From the NCBI GenBank assembly GCA_021228405.1, contig JAJQRF010000017.1, positions 1-57,342 of the forward strand: a DNA stretch of 57,342 nucleotides, read 5' to 3'. A program made the translations under genes and the position numbers. Source of the DNA: Pyrinomonadaceae bacterium (GTDB taxonomy: Bacteria > Acidobacteriota > Blastocatellia > Pyrinomonadales > Pyrinomonadaceae). Below, one piece after another: positions 18,963 to 28,092 of this stretch (positions are counted from its first letter, which is position 1; the number at the start of each line of letters is the position of its first letter). The notes under the pieces are model-generated. The model made no database searches. It was given only the letters and a program-made list of their open reading frames with translations, and had not been told where the DNA came from.

Positions 18963-21020
18963 TTACGTTCTGTGAAATCCGCGCTCGATGTCCTTCATCG
19001 TCAGCCGCAAAATGACCGGGCGACCGTGCGGGCAAGTCGTTGGCGAGGAAGTAATTAAGAGCCGATCAATGAGCCACTGCATTTTCTCGGGCGTTAATTT
19101 CATATTTATCTTCACCGCCGCTTTGCACGCCAGACTTGCCGCAATATCGTCGCGCAGACTTGCCTTCGCCTGTCCGCGTTTCTCATTGTCAACCGTATCG
19201 AGAATTTCCGCCAGCAGATTTCGCGCTTCTGCGGGCGGCAAATCGGTCGGAACGCTTTTTATCGCCACCGTTCTGCCCGAAAGCCGCATCAACCCGAAAC
19301 CCAGATTTTCCAATTCTTCTTCAACCACGGAAAAAGACTGCGATTGCGCCGGAGTCAGATCGAATGTTTCCGGCAAAAGCAGATTTTGCGATTCGATCTT
19401 GCGTTCGGTTTCCTTTTTGCGAAATTTATCGAACAAAATCCTTTCGTGCGCGACGTGCTGATCGATCAAAAGCATTCCTTCATCATCGACGGCAATAATA
19501 AAGCTATTATGAAGTTGTCCGATCGGACGAATCTTTGAAGCCGAAAAATCCGCAACTTCCGCTGCTTTAACTACTTTTTCCGCCGAATTTACGGGCGGCA
19601 TCACAACCGCCGATCGATCGTAATTTTTGACTCTTTCTTCATTGAGATCATTCGATCTGAAAACCGGATTTTCAATGTTTTCGTTTTCAATCCGGAAATT
19701 TTCCGTTTCTATATTGTTCGCTTTTTGCTCGAAATCATTCGAGAAAACTTCGCTCGCAAACTCCGTTTCGGTTGGCAAAACCTGTTCTGTGATAGACAGA
19801 GTTTCGGTCGTCAGTTTATCTTCGATCCGAACCGTATCATTCAGTGAAAAATCCGTCGATTCGTTCTGAAAAGTCTGAAAATTTATTTCGGTTTGCGTGT
19901 AATTAGGATTTATATCTGCCACGACTGAGTTTGAAATCGTGGTTTCATTTTGAATGTTTTCAAATTGCAGTTTTGCCGATGTTTCTTCGCTTTCACGATT
20001 TCGCCTTTCTTCTTCGGCGCGAACGATTCCGGCTCTTGCCAACGCTTCGCGGACGGCTTCGGCAATCGTTTCCTTGACCGCTTCGGAGCGTCGAAAACGC
20101 ACTTCGGTTTTAGCGGGATGAACGTTGACATCAATCTCGTCGTGCGGAATGTCGAGAAACAAAAACGCGACCGGGTAAACACCGTGCGGCAAAACGGCGC
20201 GAAAACCTTCAAGAAGTCCGCCCGCTACGACTTTATCTTTCACAAAACGTTGATTTACAAAGAAATATTGCGAATCGCGAGTCGTGCGGCGTTCGCGCGG
20301 CGCAGAAACAAATCCGCTAACTTTTGCGATAAATTCGCGTCCGCCCGAAACGGGCAAAAGGCTTTCGATCAAATTCCCGCCGAAAATCTGGTAAGCCCGT
20401 TCGCGTAAATCTCTGGCGGGCGAAACACGCAAAACTTCGCGCCCGTTGCTCGTTAAAGTGAAAGCGATTTCGGGATGCGCCAACGCGTAATGCTGGATAA
20501 TTGCGGTCAGGTGATAATTTTCCGTCGCTTCCGAACGCATAAATTTGCGCCGCGCCGGAGTATTAAAAAACAGATCGCGCACGTTCAAAGTCGTCCCCGT
20601 GTTTCGCGCCGCTTCTTTTACGTCGATCAGTTTCCCGCCTTCGATCACAACTCTGGTCGCGGCAAGATCGTTTTCGGTTTTCGTAATCAATTCTATTTTT
20701 GCGACCGACGCAATCGAAGCCAGAGCTTCACCGCGAAAACCGAGCGTCGAGATCGCGCCTAAATCCTCAAGACTTTTTATTTTCGAGGTTGCGTGCCGTT
20801 CAAACGCCAAAATCGCGTCATCGCGCAACATTCCTTCGCCGTCGTCCGAAACGCGCATCAAACGTCTTCCGCCGAGTTCAATATCGACCTGAATCCGCTT
20901 TGCGCCCGCATCGATCGAATTTTCGACCAATTCCTTGATGACGGACGCAGGACGTTCGACAACTTCGCCGGCGGCGATCTGATTTGCCAAATTGTCGGAA
21001 AGTATCTTGATCTTGTTCAT
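18963..21020 (-). CDS. mutL: DNA mismatch repair protein MutL (endonuclease type)
   Basis: A 685-residue MutL. The GHKL ATPase N-terminus is canonical: LANQIAAGEVVERPASVIKE, then DDGEGM and TLGFRGEAL. The central part (about 350-500) is a low-complexity Glu/Asn-rich linker. The C-terminal domain has DQHVAHERILFD, close to the DQHA(X)2E(X)4E endonuclease motif but with Val for Ala and Asp for the last Glu. CKAAVK and CPHGRP, the other metal-site motifs of nicking MutL, are present. The start is taken at ATG 21020 because MNKIKILSDNLANQIAAGEV matches family starts; ATG 21038, with a G-rich run before it, is an alternative. It lies 71 bp downstream of bshC. Confidence 0.95.
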   Translation of the reverse strand: MNKIKILSDNLANQIAAGEVVERPASVIKELVENSIDAGAKRIQVDIELGGRRLMRVSDDGEGMLRDDAILAFERHATSKIKSLEDLGAISTLGFRGEALASIASVAKIELITKTENDLAATRVVIEGGKLIDVKEAARNTGTTLNVRDLFFNTPARRKFMRSEATENYHLTAIIQHYALAHPEIAFTLTSNGREVLRVSPARDLRERAYQIFGGNLIESLLPVSGGREFIAKVSGFVSAPRERRTTRDSQYFFVNQRFVKDKVVAGGLLEGFRAVLPHGVYPVAFLFLDIPHDEIDVNVHPAKTEVRFRRSEAVKETIAEAVREALARAGIVRAEEERRNRESEETSAKLQFENIQNETTISNSVVADINPNYTQTEINFQTFQNESTDFSLNDTVRIEDKLTTETLSITEQVLPTETEFASEVFSNDFEQKANNIETENFRIENENIENPVFRSNDLNEERVKNYDRSAVVMPPVNSAEKVVKAAEVADFSASKIRPIGQLHNSFIIAVDDEGMLLIDQHVAHERILFDKFRKKETERKIESQNLLLPETFDLTPAQSQSFSVVEEELENLGFGLMRLSGRTVAIKSVPTDLPPAEARNLLAEILDTVDNEKRGQAKASLRDDIAASLACKAAVKINMKLTPEKMQWLIDRLLITSSPTTCPHGRPVILRLTMKDIERGFHRT

Positions 21021-21074
21021 ATTTTCGTCGTGCGTCATTCGCCCCCGTTGCTGTAAAATACAACTGACAACCAA

Positions 21075-21089
21075 CAACTAACCACGAAC
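21075..21089. repeat. Copy of a CAACTAACCACGAAC intergenic motif
   Basis: This 15-mer lies in the short bshC-mutL spacer and recurs exactly between gcvT and gcvH (37166-37180), where it is half of an inverted repeat. It marks a dispersed intergenic repeat family. Confidence 0.6.
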
Positions 21090-21091
21090 AT

Positions 21092-22774
21092 TTACAAATA
21101 AATAACGCGATGTCCTTTATCGTCGAGATCGATTGCCTGGTAAATCCAATCGATAAAATAGAAACCGTATCGATTGAGAAAATAATTGACGTTGAGCGTC
21201 CTTTCCTGCAAATTTTTGTGCGGCAACAGCGCGGAAAACATCGTTTCGATCTGCCTTTTCAACGTTTCGTCCTTGCGAACCTGCGCGTGATGAAATTTCG
21301 TCCGCATCGTGCCGATATGATACAGAATCTTGCGGCGGCGTTTGGCGAGATTTTCCGCCAGAGTCGGTTCGATATTCGACAAATTTTGATCCAAACGATT
21401 CAGTTCGATATTTATTTTTTCTTCCGCATCGGCGAAAAGTTTCGCGGTGCCGGAATTTAAATATTTCTCGACGATTTCAGGCAAAATATTTTCATACCCC
21501 GCGAACAAATCCTTTAATTCCAAGTCGTATTTTTCCAAAGTCTTTTTGTGTTTGGATTCGATGATTGAAAAACTCTGACGGTGAAAGATCGTCGTTTGCG
21601 GACGATTCAGGATGCGATAAACTTCGCCGCTTTGGGCGAAATACGCAATTTCCGCCGCGCCGCCGAAATAGCAAACCGTCGGTAAAATATAATCCTGCAC
21701 GACCGAACGCAAAACGACGCTCGGCGAAAAACGCGTCGGTTCGGTTTCGGCAATCGAAGCAAGTTCATCCAAACTGAATTCGCGTGAATTATCCTTTGTC
21801 TTAAAAGTTCCCTGCGCGCTTTTTTTCAAAGCGTTGCGCGTTTTGTCCTTCGCCTGCCAGAAAAGCGGAAAATAATCTTCGCCGACCAAAACCTGCGCGT
21901 GATAGCCTTTTTCCTGCAATTCGGTGCTCCGCGCCCGCAAAGCATCGACGATCTCCGCCGATTTCTCGATTGCTTCCTTATAGACCGGCGCGGCAAGCCG
22001 TTTCAAACGCGGGTCAAGCGGGCAAAGAATAATCAGACCGTATTTGTCGAAAAGTTTTGAGATGAGCTTGGCGAAAGCATCGCCGAAATATGTTTCGGGA
22101 TTCCAGCTTTTTTCGATCAAATCCTTTAATTCGGGCGTGAATTCGGTCGAAGAAAGTTCTTCAAAAAGTTCCGAAACCGTTTCCTTGATCGAATCATCGA
22201 GTTGGACGGTTCCGACGGGAAGATTTTCATAACATCGTTTCGGTTCGTTTTTCAGTTCGGCAAGTTCGCCCGTCCGTTCGATCACAAATGTTTTGGAAAC
22301 TTCCTCAAAATCGTGGTCTTCGGTCGCGATCCAGAAAACCGGAACGGCATTGAAACCGCGCCCGCGCAAACATTCCGTCATTTTTACCGCCGACAACGCT
22401 TTATAGATCGTGTAAAGCGGACCCGAAAAAAGTCCGGCTTGCTGTCCTGTCACGACCGCAACGCAATCGTCCTTACGCAACAGTTCAATATTTTCAAGCG
22501 TTTTCGCACCCGCACCGCAGGAAGAATTCATTTCTTCGAGCGCATCGCAAAGCAGATTTCGGTCGGCTTTATGATTTGCCAAAACTTCGGGAATCCGCGC
22601 CGCGATCTGTGTGTGCGATTCGACAATATTAGGATAATAATTTTTCAGCGAAAGCGGATTTTGCTGGTATTCGATGAAAAGTTTCGATTGATGCGGGATT
22701 TCCGAAAACGGTAAACTTTCGGTTTCTAAAACGACTGTCCCACCCGGACACGGACACACGATTTCTTGCTTCAC
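21092..22774 (-). CDS. bshC: Putative bacillithiol cysteine ligase BshC
   Basis: A 560-residue BshC, which in bacillithiol synthesis joins cysteine to glucosaminyl-malate. The strongly conserved block VVTGQQAGLFSGPLYTIYKA at about residues 107-126, followed by PVFWIATEDHDFEEV, is diagnostic. A coiled-coil region near residues 450-520 is also typical. The GTG start is supported by AGGAG upstream. bshA and bshB are not in the window. Bacillithiol is known from Firmicutes, Bacteroidota and Acidobacteriota, so its presence helps placement. It is probably co-transcribed with mutL. Confidence 0.93.
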   Translation of the reverse strand: MKQEIVCPCPGGTVVLETESLPFSEIPHQSKLFIEYQQNPLSLKNYYPNIVESHTQIAARIPEVLANHKADRNLLCDALEEMNSSCGAGAKTLENIELLRKDDCVAVVTGQQAGLFSGPLYTIYKALSAVKMTECLRGRGFNAVPVFWIATEDHDFEEVSKTFVIERTGELAELKNEPKRCYENLPVGTVQLDDSIKETVSELFEELSSTEFTPELKDLIEKSWNPETYFGDAFAKLISKLFDKYGLIILCPLDPRLKRLAAPVYKEAIEKSAEIVDALRARSTELQEKGYHAQVLVGEDYFPLFWQAKDKTRNALKKSAQGTFKTKDNSREFSLDELASIAETEPTRFSPSVVLRSVVQDYILPTVCYFGGAAEIAYFAQSGEVYRILNRPQTTIFHRQSFSIIESKHKKTLEKYDLELKDLFAGYENILPEIVEKYLNSGTAKLFADAEEKINIELNRLDQNLSNIEPTLAENLAKRRRKILYHIGTMRTKFHHAQVRKDETLKRQIETMFSALLPHKNLQERTLNVNYFLNRYGFYFIDWIYQAIDLDDKGHRVIYL

Positions 22775-22836
22775 GTTTTTTTGACTCCTAAGTTCCGATT
22801 ATAGTTTTCTAAATGATAACTTCAAAGTTAAAACAC

Positions 22837-22871
22837 AAAAAAAGAAACGGAAATTATCCGTTTCTTTTTTT
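22837..22871 (-). terminator. Intrinsic terminator after the Asp-box propeller gene
   Basis: A 15-bp stem (AAAAAAAGAAACGGA at 22837-22851 pairing with 22857-22871), loop AATTA, with A and T tracts on both sides, so it can act on either strand. It is 20 bp beyond the stop of the 22891-25059 gene and upstream of bshC. Confidence 0.85.
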
Positions 22872-22890
22872 ATTACGCTTTGATTGAAAT

Positions 22891-25059
22891 TTAGTTTCCG
22901 GTCGAAGCCACGCGCGGACGCGAAATACCATCTTCTTTCGCCGCAACCGCTTTTCTTTCGATCACATAAACGCCCGAAGAATGCGAACCCGCGTAGATTT
23001 TGTTCGGATCGTTCGGGTCAAAAGTCATCGACCAGACGCGACGGCTCGGAACCTTCATATTCTTGTTATCGACGCGTTTCCAACTGTTTCCCGCATCGCT
23101 CGAATAATAAATTCCGCCGTCGCTTTCAAGCGCACTCGAAACAAAAATTTCATCCGAATTGTTCGGGTTGACTAAAATGCTCGTGTAATTTCCGAGCGGA
23201 AGATTTCCGCCGCGCCGAACCCACGTCTTTCCGCCATCGCGTGTCAAGTAAAGCGTTTGCGTCGTGCCGACATAAACATAATCCGAACGTTTCGGATCGA
23301 TCGTGATCGAACTGACTGGAACGCTCGAAGGAATCGTGTCAACTTTATTCCAGCTTGCGCCGTTATCGCGCGAAAATAAAACACCCGATGTCGTGGTTCC
23401 GACCCAAATTGTCTGCGGCTGTTCGGGATTTGTGGTTATAACGAATATATTGTCGTCTACACCGGCACCCAAATTGATTTTTTCCCAACCTTTTGAAAGA
23501 TCGTAACTGCGATACAATCCGGTATCGGTTCCGGCATAAAATCCGTTTTTCCCGTCTTCCGTGTATGCCAGAACCTTGACCTTTTCCGTCAAAGCAGGGA
23601 TGAGTTTCGGACCTGCCGCAACCGTTTCGGCAGGAGCCGCAACCGTCTTTTTAGCGGTCGTTTTTCTGGCGACAGCTTTCTTTACGGGTTTCTTGACAGG
23701 CGGTTTCGGAGCAACGATCTGTTTCCAGCTTGCGCCGCGATCGATCGAACTGAAAATGCCGATATTCGTGGCAAGATACAAATTGTTTGTATTAACTTTG
23801 TCCTGAATGATCGAATAAGGAGAAATACGGTTTATGTCCAGACTCTTGGTCGGTTTCCACGTTTTTCCGCCGTCGTCGCTGACGAAAACGAAGCCGCCGC
23901 CCGTTGCAGTGTTATGCGTTGTAGCATAAAGACGGTTCGGTTTTTCGATGTCGGCAGTTACCGAATAAGTAAAACGACTGGTAAAATTATCATTTGTCGT
24001 GACAAAATTTTTGCCGCCGTCATTTGAAACCATCACGCCGTAATTATTTGTGCCGATATAAACGCGGTTAGGTTCATCGGGATGAACGGCAATCGAATTT
24101 ATTTCCAAATCTCTTTGTGTCGTCAATGCCCAGGTCTTTCCGCCGTTGGTGGTCATCCAAAACCCCTCGGTCGTGGCGGCATAAACCGTTCCGGCAATGG
24201 TCGGATGCTGTAAAATGTCGCGCGTTCGGCGAGATTGCGAGGGAATTCCCTGAATTTTCGCCCATTTTTCGCCGCCATTGGAGGATTCGTAGATACCACT
24301 GCAAGCCGATGCAATAATATGATTCGGATTACGCGGATCGATAGTTACCGCAAAAACGTCTGAATCGTCGATCATTCCATCTTTAATCAACCGCCAGCTT
24401 TTACCGCTGTCGGTCGTTTTATAAGCGCGCCACCAGGTTCCTGCATAAATCGTGCTTGTGTTACGCGGGTCGATTGCCATTGAATCGATATTTATCGGCA
24501 TTGTATCGGATGAGATTTTCTCCCAGTTGTCGCCCGAATCAACCGACCGCCAGACACCGTTCGTGGTTCCTACCAACAAAACCTTCGTATCGAGCGAAGA
24601 TTGAGTCATCGCGTGGATAGATTCATTTTTCAATTCCTTTGCTTCCTTCCAGGTTACTCCGCCATCGCTCGACTTAAAAAATCCGCCCGGTGCTTTGTGG
24701 CGATGCCCTGAAGTATAGATGATTTTTGAATCGTTGGCATCAACCATCAGTTGGTCAAGAATCAACTGCGAACGGTTCAGATTTACCAATAACCGCCACG
24801 TTTTTCCGCCGTCAGCAGAAGTGTGAATCTGTCCGTCCAAAGTGCTGATGTAAATTCTGTTTTTGTCTTTCGGGTCGAGAGCAATGACCCGAACATCACC
24901 GCCGCTCGGTCCGACCACTTCCCATTCGCTGAACTTCTCAGGATCGGAAATCACGTTTCCATCAGCAAATACGGGCATCATTCCGCTCAATAAAATCGAC
25001 AGAGCGGTAAAACAAAATCCAACTTTTAATGCGATGCTTTTAATAAATCTTGACTTCAT
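22891..25059 (-). CDS. Secreted Asp-box (BNR/sortilin-like) beta-propeller protein
   Basis: A 722-residue exported protein with a signal peptide (ends near residue 32). It has about 13 Asp-box motifs of the SxDxGxxW type, for example TSADGGKTW, KSSDGGVTW, YKTTDSGKSW and YYSSDAGNSW. This predicts one or two multi-bladed propellers of the VPS10/sortilin or Ycf48-like superfamily. No glycosidase active site is evident. Between the ninth and tenth motif (about residues 455-490) is a Lys/Ala/Pro-rich linker with repeated VKK/KKP/AKK, like a histone-H1 tail, dividing the protein into two propeller halves. The role is unknown; extracellular binding or scaffolding is a reasonable guess. Confidence 0.85.
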   Translation of the reverse strand: MKSRFIKSIALKVGFCFTALSILLSGMMPVFADGNVISDPEKFSEWEVVGPSGGDVRVIALDPKDKNRIYISTLDGQIHTSADGGKTWRLLVNLNRSQLILDQLMVDANDSKIIYTSGHRHKAPGGFFKSSDGGVTWKEAKELKNESIHAMTQSSLDTKVLLVGTTNGVWRSVDSGDNWEKISSDTMPINIDSMAIDPRNTSTIYAGTWWRAYKTTDSGKSWRLIKDGMIDDSDVFAVTIDPRNPNHIIASACSGIYESSNGGEKWAKIQGIPSQSRRTRDILQHPTIAGTVYAATTEGFWMTTNGGKTWALTTQRDLEINSIAVHPDEPNRVYIGTNNYGVMVSNDGGKNFVTTNDNFTSRFTYSVTADIEKPNRLYATTHNTATGGGFVFVSDDGGKTWKPTKSLDINRISPYSIIQDKVNTNNLYLATNIGIFSSIDRGASWKQIVAPKPPVKKPVKKAVARKTTAKKTVAAPAETVAAGPKLIPALTEKVKVLAYTEDGKNGFYAGTDTGLYRSYDLSKGWEKINLGAGVDDNIFVITTNPEQPQTIWVGTTTSGVLFSRDNGASWNKVDTIPSSVPVSSITIDPKRSDYVYVGTTQTLYLTRDGGKTWVRRGGNLPLGNYTSILVNPNNSDEIFVSSALESDGGIYYSSDAGNSWKRVDNKNMKVPSRRVWSMTFDPNDPNKIYAGSHSSGVYVIERKAVAAKEDGISRPRVASTGN

Positions 25060-25264
25060 ATTTTATGAATAATACAGGGTAGAAAATTTGAAATAATAGC
25101 CGAAAGAACAATGCTACCTGCTCAGATGACGTGAAAGAGGCAGACGTTTGCATCAATTCTTAAAAAATATTGAGTTGTGTGGATTAAAGATTCGCCAATC
25201 GCCATTGGCATTCTTATTTTACACAATCGAAATCAATAGTCAAAATCTTTTGTTCAACAATACG

Positions 25265-25302
25265 AAAGCGGATGAAACTCCCGAAAGAATTTCATCCGCT
25301 TT
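25265..25302 (-). terminator. Hairpin downstream of the large outer-membrane protein gene
   Basis: A perfect 13-bp stem (AAAGCGGATGAAA at 25265-25277 with 25290-25302), 12-nt loop, 39 bp beyond the stop of the 25341-27785 gene. No long T-run follows on the minus strand, so it may stabilise the 3' end rather than terminate. The rest of the 25060-25340 spacer shows no gene. Confidence 0.65.
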
Positions 25303-25340
25303 GGAAATTAACATCTTTAGAAAAGATGCCGAGTTAGTTA

Positions 25341-27785
25341 TTACGGAGTCGGCGGCGTTGCACCTTGCGGAACAAGCCAGAACTTCGTATTTACTCCCGT
25401 GCCCTGATCTCCACCGTCGACCAAGGTGATGCGGCTCTTATCATATTTGCGGAAATTAATCGCTTTATTGATCTGAGCAACACGTTTCTTGATCTGTGCC
25501 GGTGTGCCGTAGTTAATGATATAACCTTGAGCATTCGGATTGTTGTTAAGTTCGATATAGAAATTGTCGATACGAGCTTTAACATCATCATCCGGTGCTG
25601 CGCCAAATTCATCAACGGGTGTCGGCTCAGGCGTGGTTCCTGTAACAGGTGCCGTTTCAGAAGCGGTGTTCTGGCAATTTGCCGCACAAAGTCCGCCAAC
25701 TTCGACAGATGCTGTTACGTTGCCGTCCTGACCCGGTGCACGAACCGTAATTGAAGGAGTTCCCTGTCCGGAGATGATTTCACCCGCAGAAACTGTCCAA
25801 TTGTAGGTCGGCGCATCCTGAGTTCCGCCACTCAAGTTAGCAGTAAATGTCATTTCGCCGTTAGGTGCCGTGATTCCTGCCGGACCTGAAACTGAAAGCG
25901 TCGGACATTCGCAAACATCTACACAATTCGGGCATTCCTGAACCGTAATCGTTTCCGTTTTTGTTTGTCCGCAGACACCGCAACCGTCATCAACGCCGGC
26001 GGTAATGGTATATGTTCCGGGTCTTACTCCGGTCATATCCCACGTAACATTTGCACCGCTTCCGCTGATTTTACCGCCTGAAACAGTGTAGTTGTAAACC
26101 AACGTATCATTTTCAGGATCGACTGCGGTAGTCGAAACACTAAGTGTCTGACTGTCTGCGCAGGTTTGTCCTTCAGCCGGACGTTTGCCCGGTGCGCACG
26201 GCAGACTGATAAGTTTGTTGCTGACCGTCAAAGCAGTTACGTTAGCAACCTGGTTGACAATTTCACCTTTACGATCGTCACGTCTTCCGATAAACGCCTG
26301 GAACATAAATCCGTGCGGGTCGGTTGACGCTCTGAATCCCGGAGGAATTCCGGTAAACGTGTTTGTAAATGTCGCCGGGGTGCAAGCCGTTTGTCCCGGA
26401 CGGCAAGGAACCAAAACACTTGCGGTTACGCTTCTTTCATCATCAAAGCTTTCTGTATCCTGCTGATTTGCGTGATAGCGGTAAGCAAAGCTGAAGCCCA
26501 TCCAACGTGCCGGGAAAATTCTGACACCTGCCAAACCATCCAAAGGATTGTTTTCAAAAGCATTCGGAGTACGTCCGCCAACGAATTGTTGTGAACGGAA
26601 TTCCAAAATCGGCTGGAAATATCTGTTAACCGGGAAATCAACCCCGATACCTGCCAATATTTCGTCCCCGCGATCCAGAAGGGTCACTTCGCCACCCGGA
26701 AACTCGGCTTTTACGTCACTGTTGTAAATGTATCCGACGTTACCCGAAATATTGATCCATTTGCGTAAACGTGCATCTCCGAAAAGAATAGCACCGATGT
26801 CGCCGCGATTACCGCCCGGGCTTGATCCGCGTTGCATCTGGTTAAATCCGCTGATGTCGGATGCTTTGTCAGCATACCAACGATAGAACGGAATGATACC
26901 GACTCCGATCGGATTATCGACGCTCGTCCATCTCCATTTGACACCGGCTGTAAAGGTATTGAAAGCCGACTCTCCGTAAGTTCTGTTAATAAACGGAGCA
27001 TCGTTCAGATAGCTCGGAGCCAAAGTGTAAACCAAAGGAGCTTCACCTGCCGGTTGATTGGCGGCGTTGCGTAACGTAGTTGTTTGTAGAACTACGCCCG
27101 GCAAAATACTTCCGTAAACCGAACCGATTCCGGGGAAGTTATCCGCACCGTTTCCGCCTGCACGAACCGGTCCCAAGGTCGCAACGGATGTCGGGAAACC
27201 GAACACTCCGCCTGCCGTAAACGGCAGTTGCAATCCGAAATTTCCGGCATTACCGCCGATATACGGAAACGGAATAAACGGTTGCGATCCGGTCGGACGG
27301 AAAACCGCCGCATTCGGGTATTGGCTTGCGCCGGGTCCTTGCGGTGCTAAAACAATCGCCGGTCCGCTTCGCAAAGCATTGTTAATAAAAAATTGTGAAT
27401 TGGGAAGATAAAAACTTGAAAGATTACGCGGCGAATTTACTTTAATCGCGCGATAAGCGTCCGTGTTAAAGAAAAGTTCGACATTATTCGTCAAACCAAA
27501 CTGAAAACTGACGGGCACTTCAACAATATTCACATCACCCGGATCACGGGCAAAACTGCTGTAAGCAATACTAAATGTATATTCACCCTTTCTTAAGGTC
27601 TGTCCATCATAAACTGTAAAAAGCCCAGTAGGACCACCCGGAGAACCGCCGGTGCCGATTGTCGGTGCCGTGTTTCTCGGATCCTTTTCTGGTCTTGCAT
27701 CATCATCTGCTGTCTGTGCCGACACCGTAAAAACCAATGTCAACAATAAAAGCGTAAACAAATACGCTCTAATAGCGAGTTTCAT
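25341..27785 (-). CDS. Outer-membrane beta-barrel protein with PKD/Ig-like and OmpA-like C-terminal domains
   Basis: An 814-residue exported protein with signal peptide (cleavage near VSAQ). Residues about 50-500 alternate short hydrophobic strands and Gly/Asn loops, as in an outer-membrane barrel. Residues about 520-720 hold Ig/PKD-like repeats with CPNC and CEC pairs. The last about 85 residues (ARIDNFYIELNNNPNAQGYI) resemble an OmpA-like peptidoglycan-associated domain. Two starts are adjacent, GTG 27788 and ATG 27785; the latter has GGAGGA at good spacing. A strong sigma70-like promoter lies about 180 bp upstream. It probably links outer membrane and cell wall; the specific function is unknown. 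Confidence 0.78.
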   Translation of the reverse strand: MKLAIRAYLFTLLLLTLVFTVSAQTADDDARPEKDPRNTAPTIGTGGSPGGPTGLFTVYDGQTLRKGEYTFSIAYSSFARDPGDVNIVEVPVSFQFGLTNNVELFFNTDAYRAIKVNSPRNLSSFYLPNSQFFINNALRSGPAIVLAPQGPGASQYPNAAVFRPTGSQPFIPFPYIGGNAGNFGLQLPFTAGGVFGFPTSVATLGPVRAGGNGADNFPGIGSVYGSILPGVVLQTTTLRNAANQPAGEAPLVYTLAPSYLNDAPFINRTYGESAFNTFTAGVKWRWTSVDNPIGVGIIPFYRWYADKASDISGFNQMQRGSSPGGNRGDIGAILFGDARLRKWINISGNVGYIYNSDVKAEFPGGEVTLLDRGDEILAGIGVDFPVNRYFQPILEFRSQQFVGGRTPNAFENNPLDGLAGVRIFPARWMGFSFAYRYHANQQDTESFDDERSVTASVLVPCRPGQTACTPATFTNTFTGIPPGFRASTDPHGFMFQAFIGRRDDRKGEIVNQVANVTALTVSNKLISLPCAPGKRPAEGQTCADSQTLSVSTTAVDPENDTLVYNYTVSGGKISGSGANVTWDMTGVRPGTYTITAGVDDGCGVCGQTKTETITVQECPNCVDVCECPTLSVSGPAGITAPNGEMTFTANLSGGTQDAPTYNWTVSAGEIISGQGTPSITVRAPGQDGNVTASVEVGGLCAANCQNTASETAPVTGTTPEPTPVDEFGAAPDDDVKARIDNFYIELNNNPNAQGYIINYGTPAQIKKRVAQINKAINFRKYDKSRITLVDGGDQGTGVNTKFWLVPQGATPPTP

Positions 27786-28092
27786 CACATTCCTCCGCCG
27801 AAAATAATTTAAAATTAAATTTCAATTTGTAGCTTATATTAAAACACAATAATACCTAATTTTCTCAATAAGCTACTCAATTATTACATACACTAAAAAA
27901 CTTTCAAACTAATTTTATTTAAAAATTCCTTAATGTAACCGCAAACAATTAAGTTCTATAGTTGTAAATTTATAAGGGAGTATGGTTTAAAAGTCAATAA
28001 AAACTTTCTAAAACTTCAATACTCCCTCGTTAGACATTAACGCAATCAACGCGGAAAATCAAGCATTTTTAATAAATTACCTTAAATTTTCT
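27786..28092. other. Intergenic region, promoter and long leader of the outer-membrane protein gene
   Basis: About 300 bp of AT-rich non-coding DNA between gdhA (stop 28093) and the outer-membrane gene. It holds the promoter at 27969-27997 and a leader of about 170 nt. Inverted arms AGGGAGTAT (27975-27983) and ATACTCCCT (28019-28027) flank the -35 element. No gene is visible. Confidence 0.7.
27969..27997 (-). promoter_or_regulatory. Sigma70-like promoter for the outer-membrane protein gene
   Basis: On the minus strand, TTGACT (27997-27992) is followed after exactly 17 bp by TATAAA (27974-27969). Both hexamers are one or two bases from consensus. The spacer overlaps the 9-bp arm AGGGAGTAT, whose inverted partner lies just upstream at 28019-28027, a possible operator. 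Confidence 0.6.

Noticed and set aside
25148-25429. Plus-strand frame at the end of the outer-membrane gene
   Set aside because: It runs from a terminator region into the antisense of a confident gene and shows no motif.
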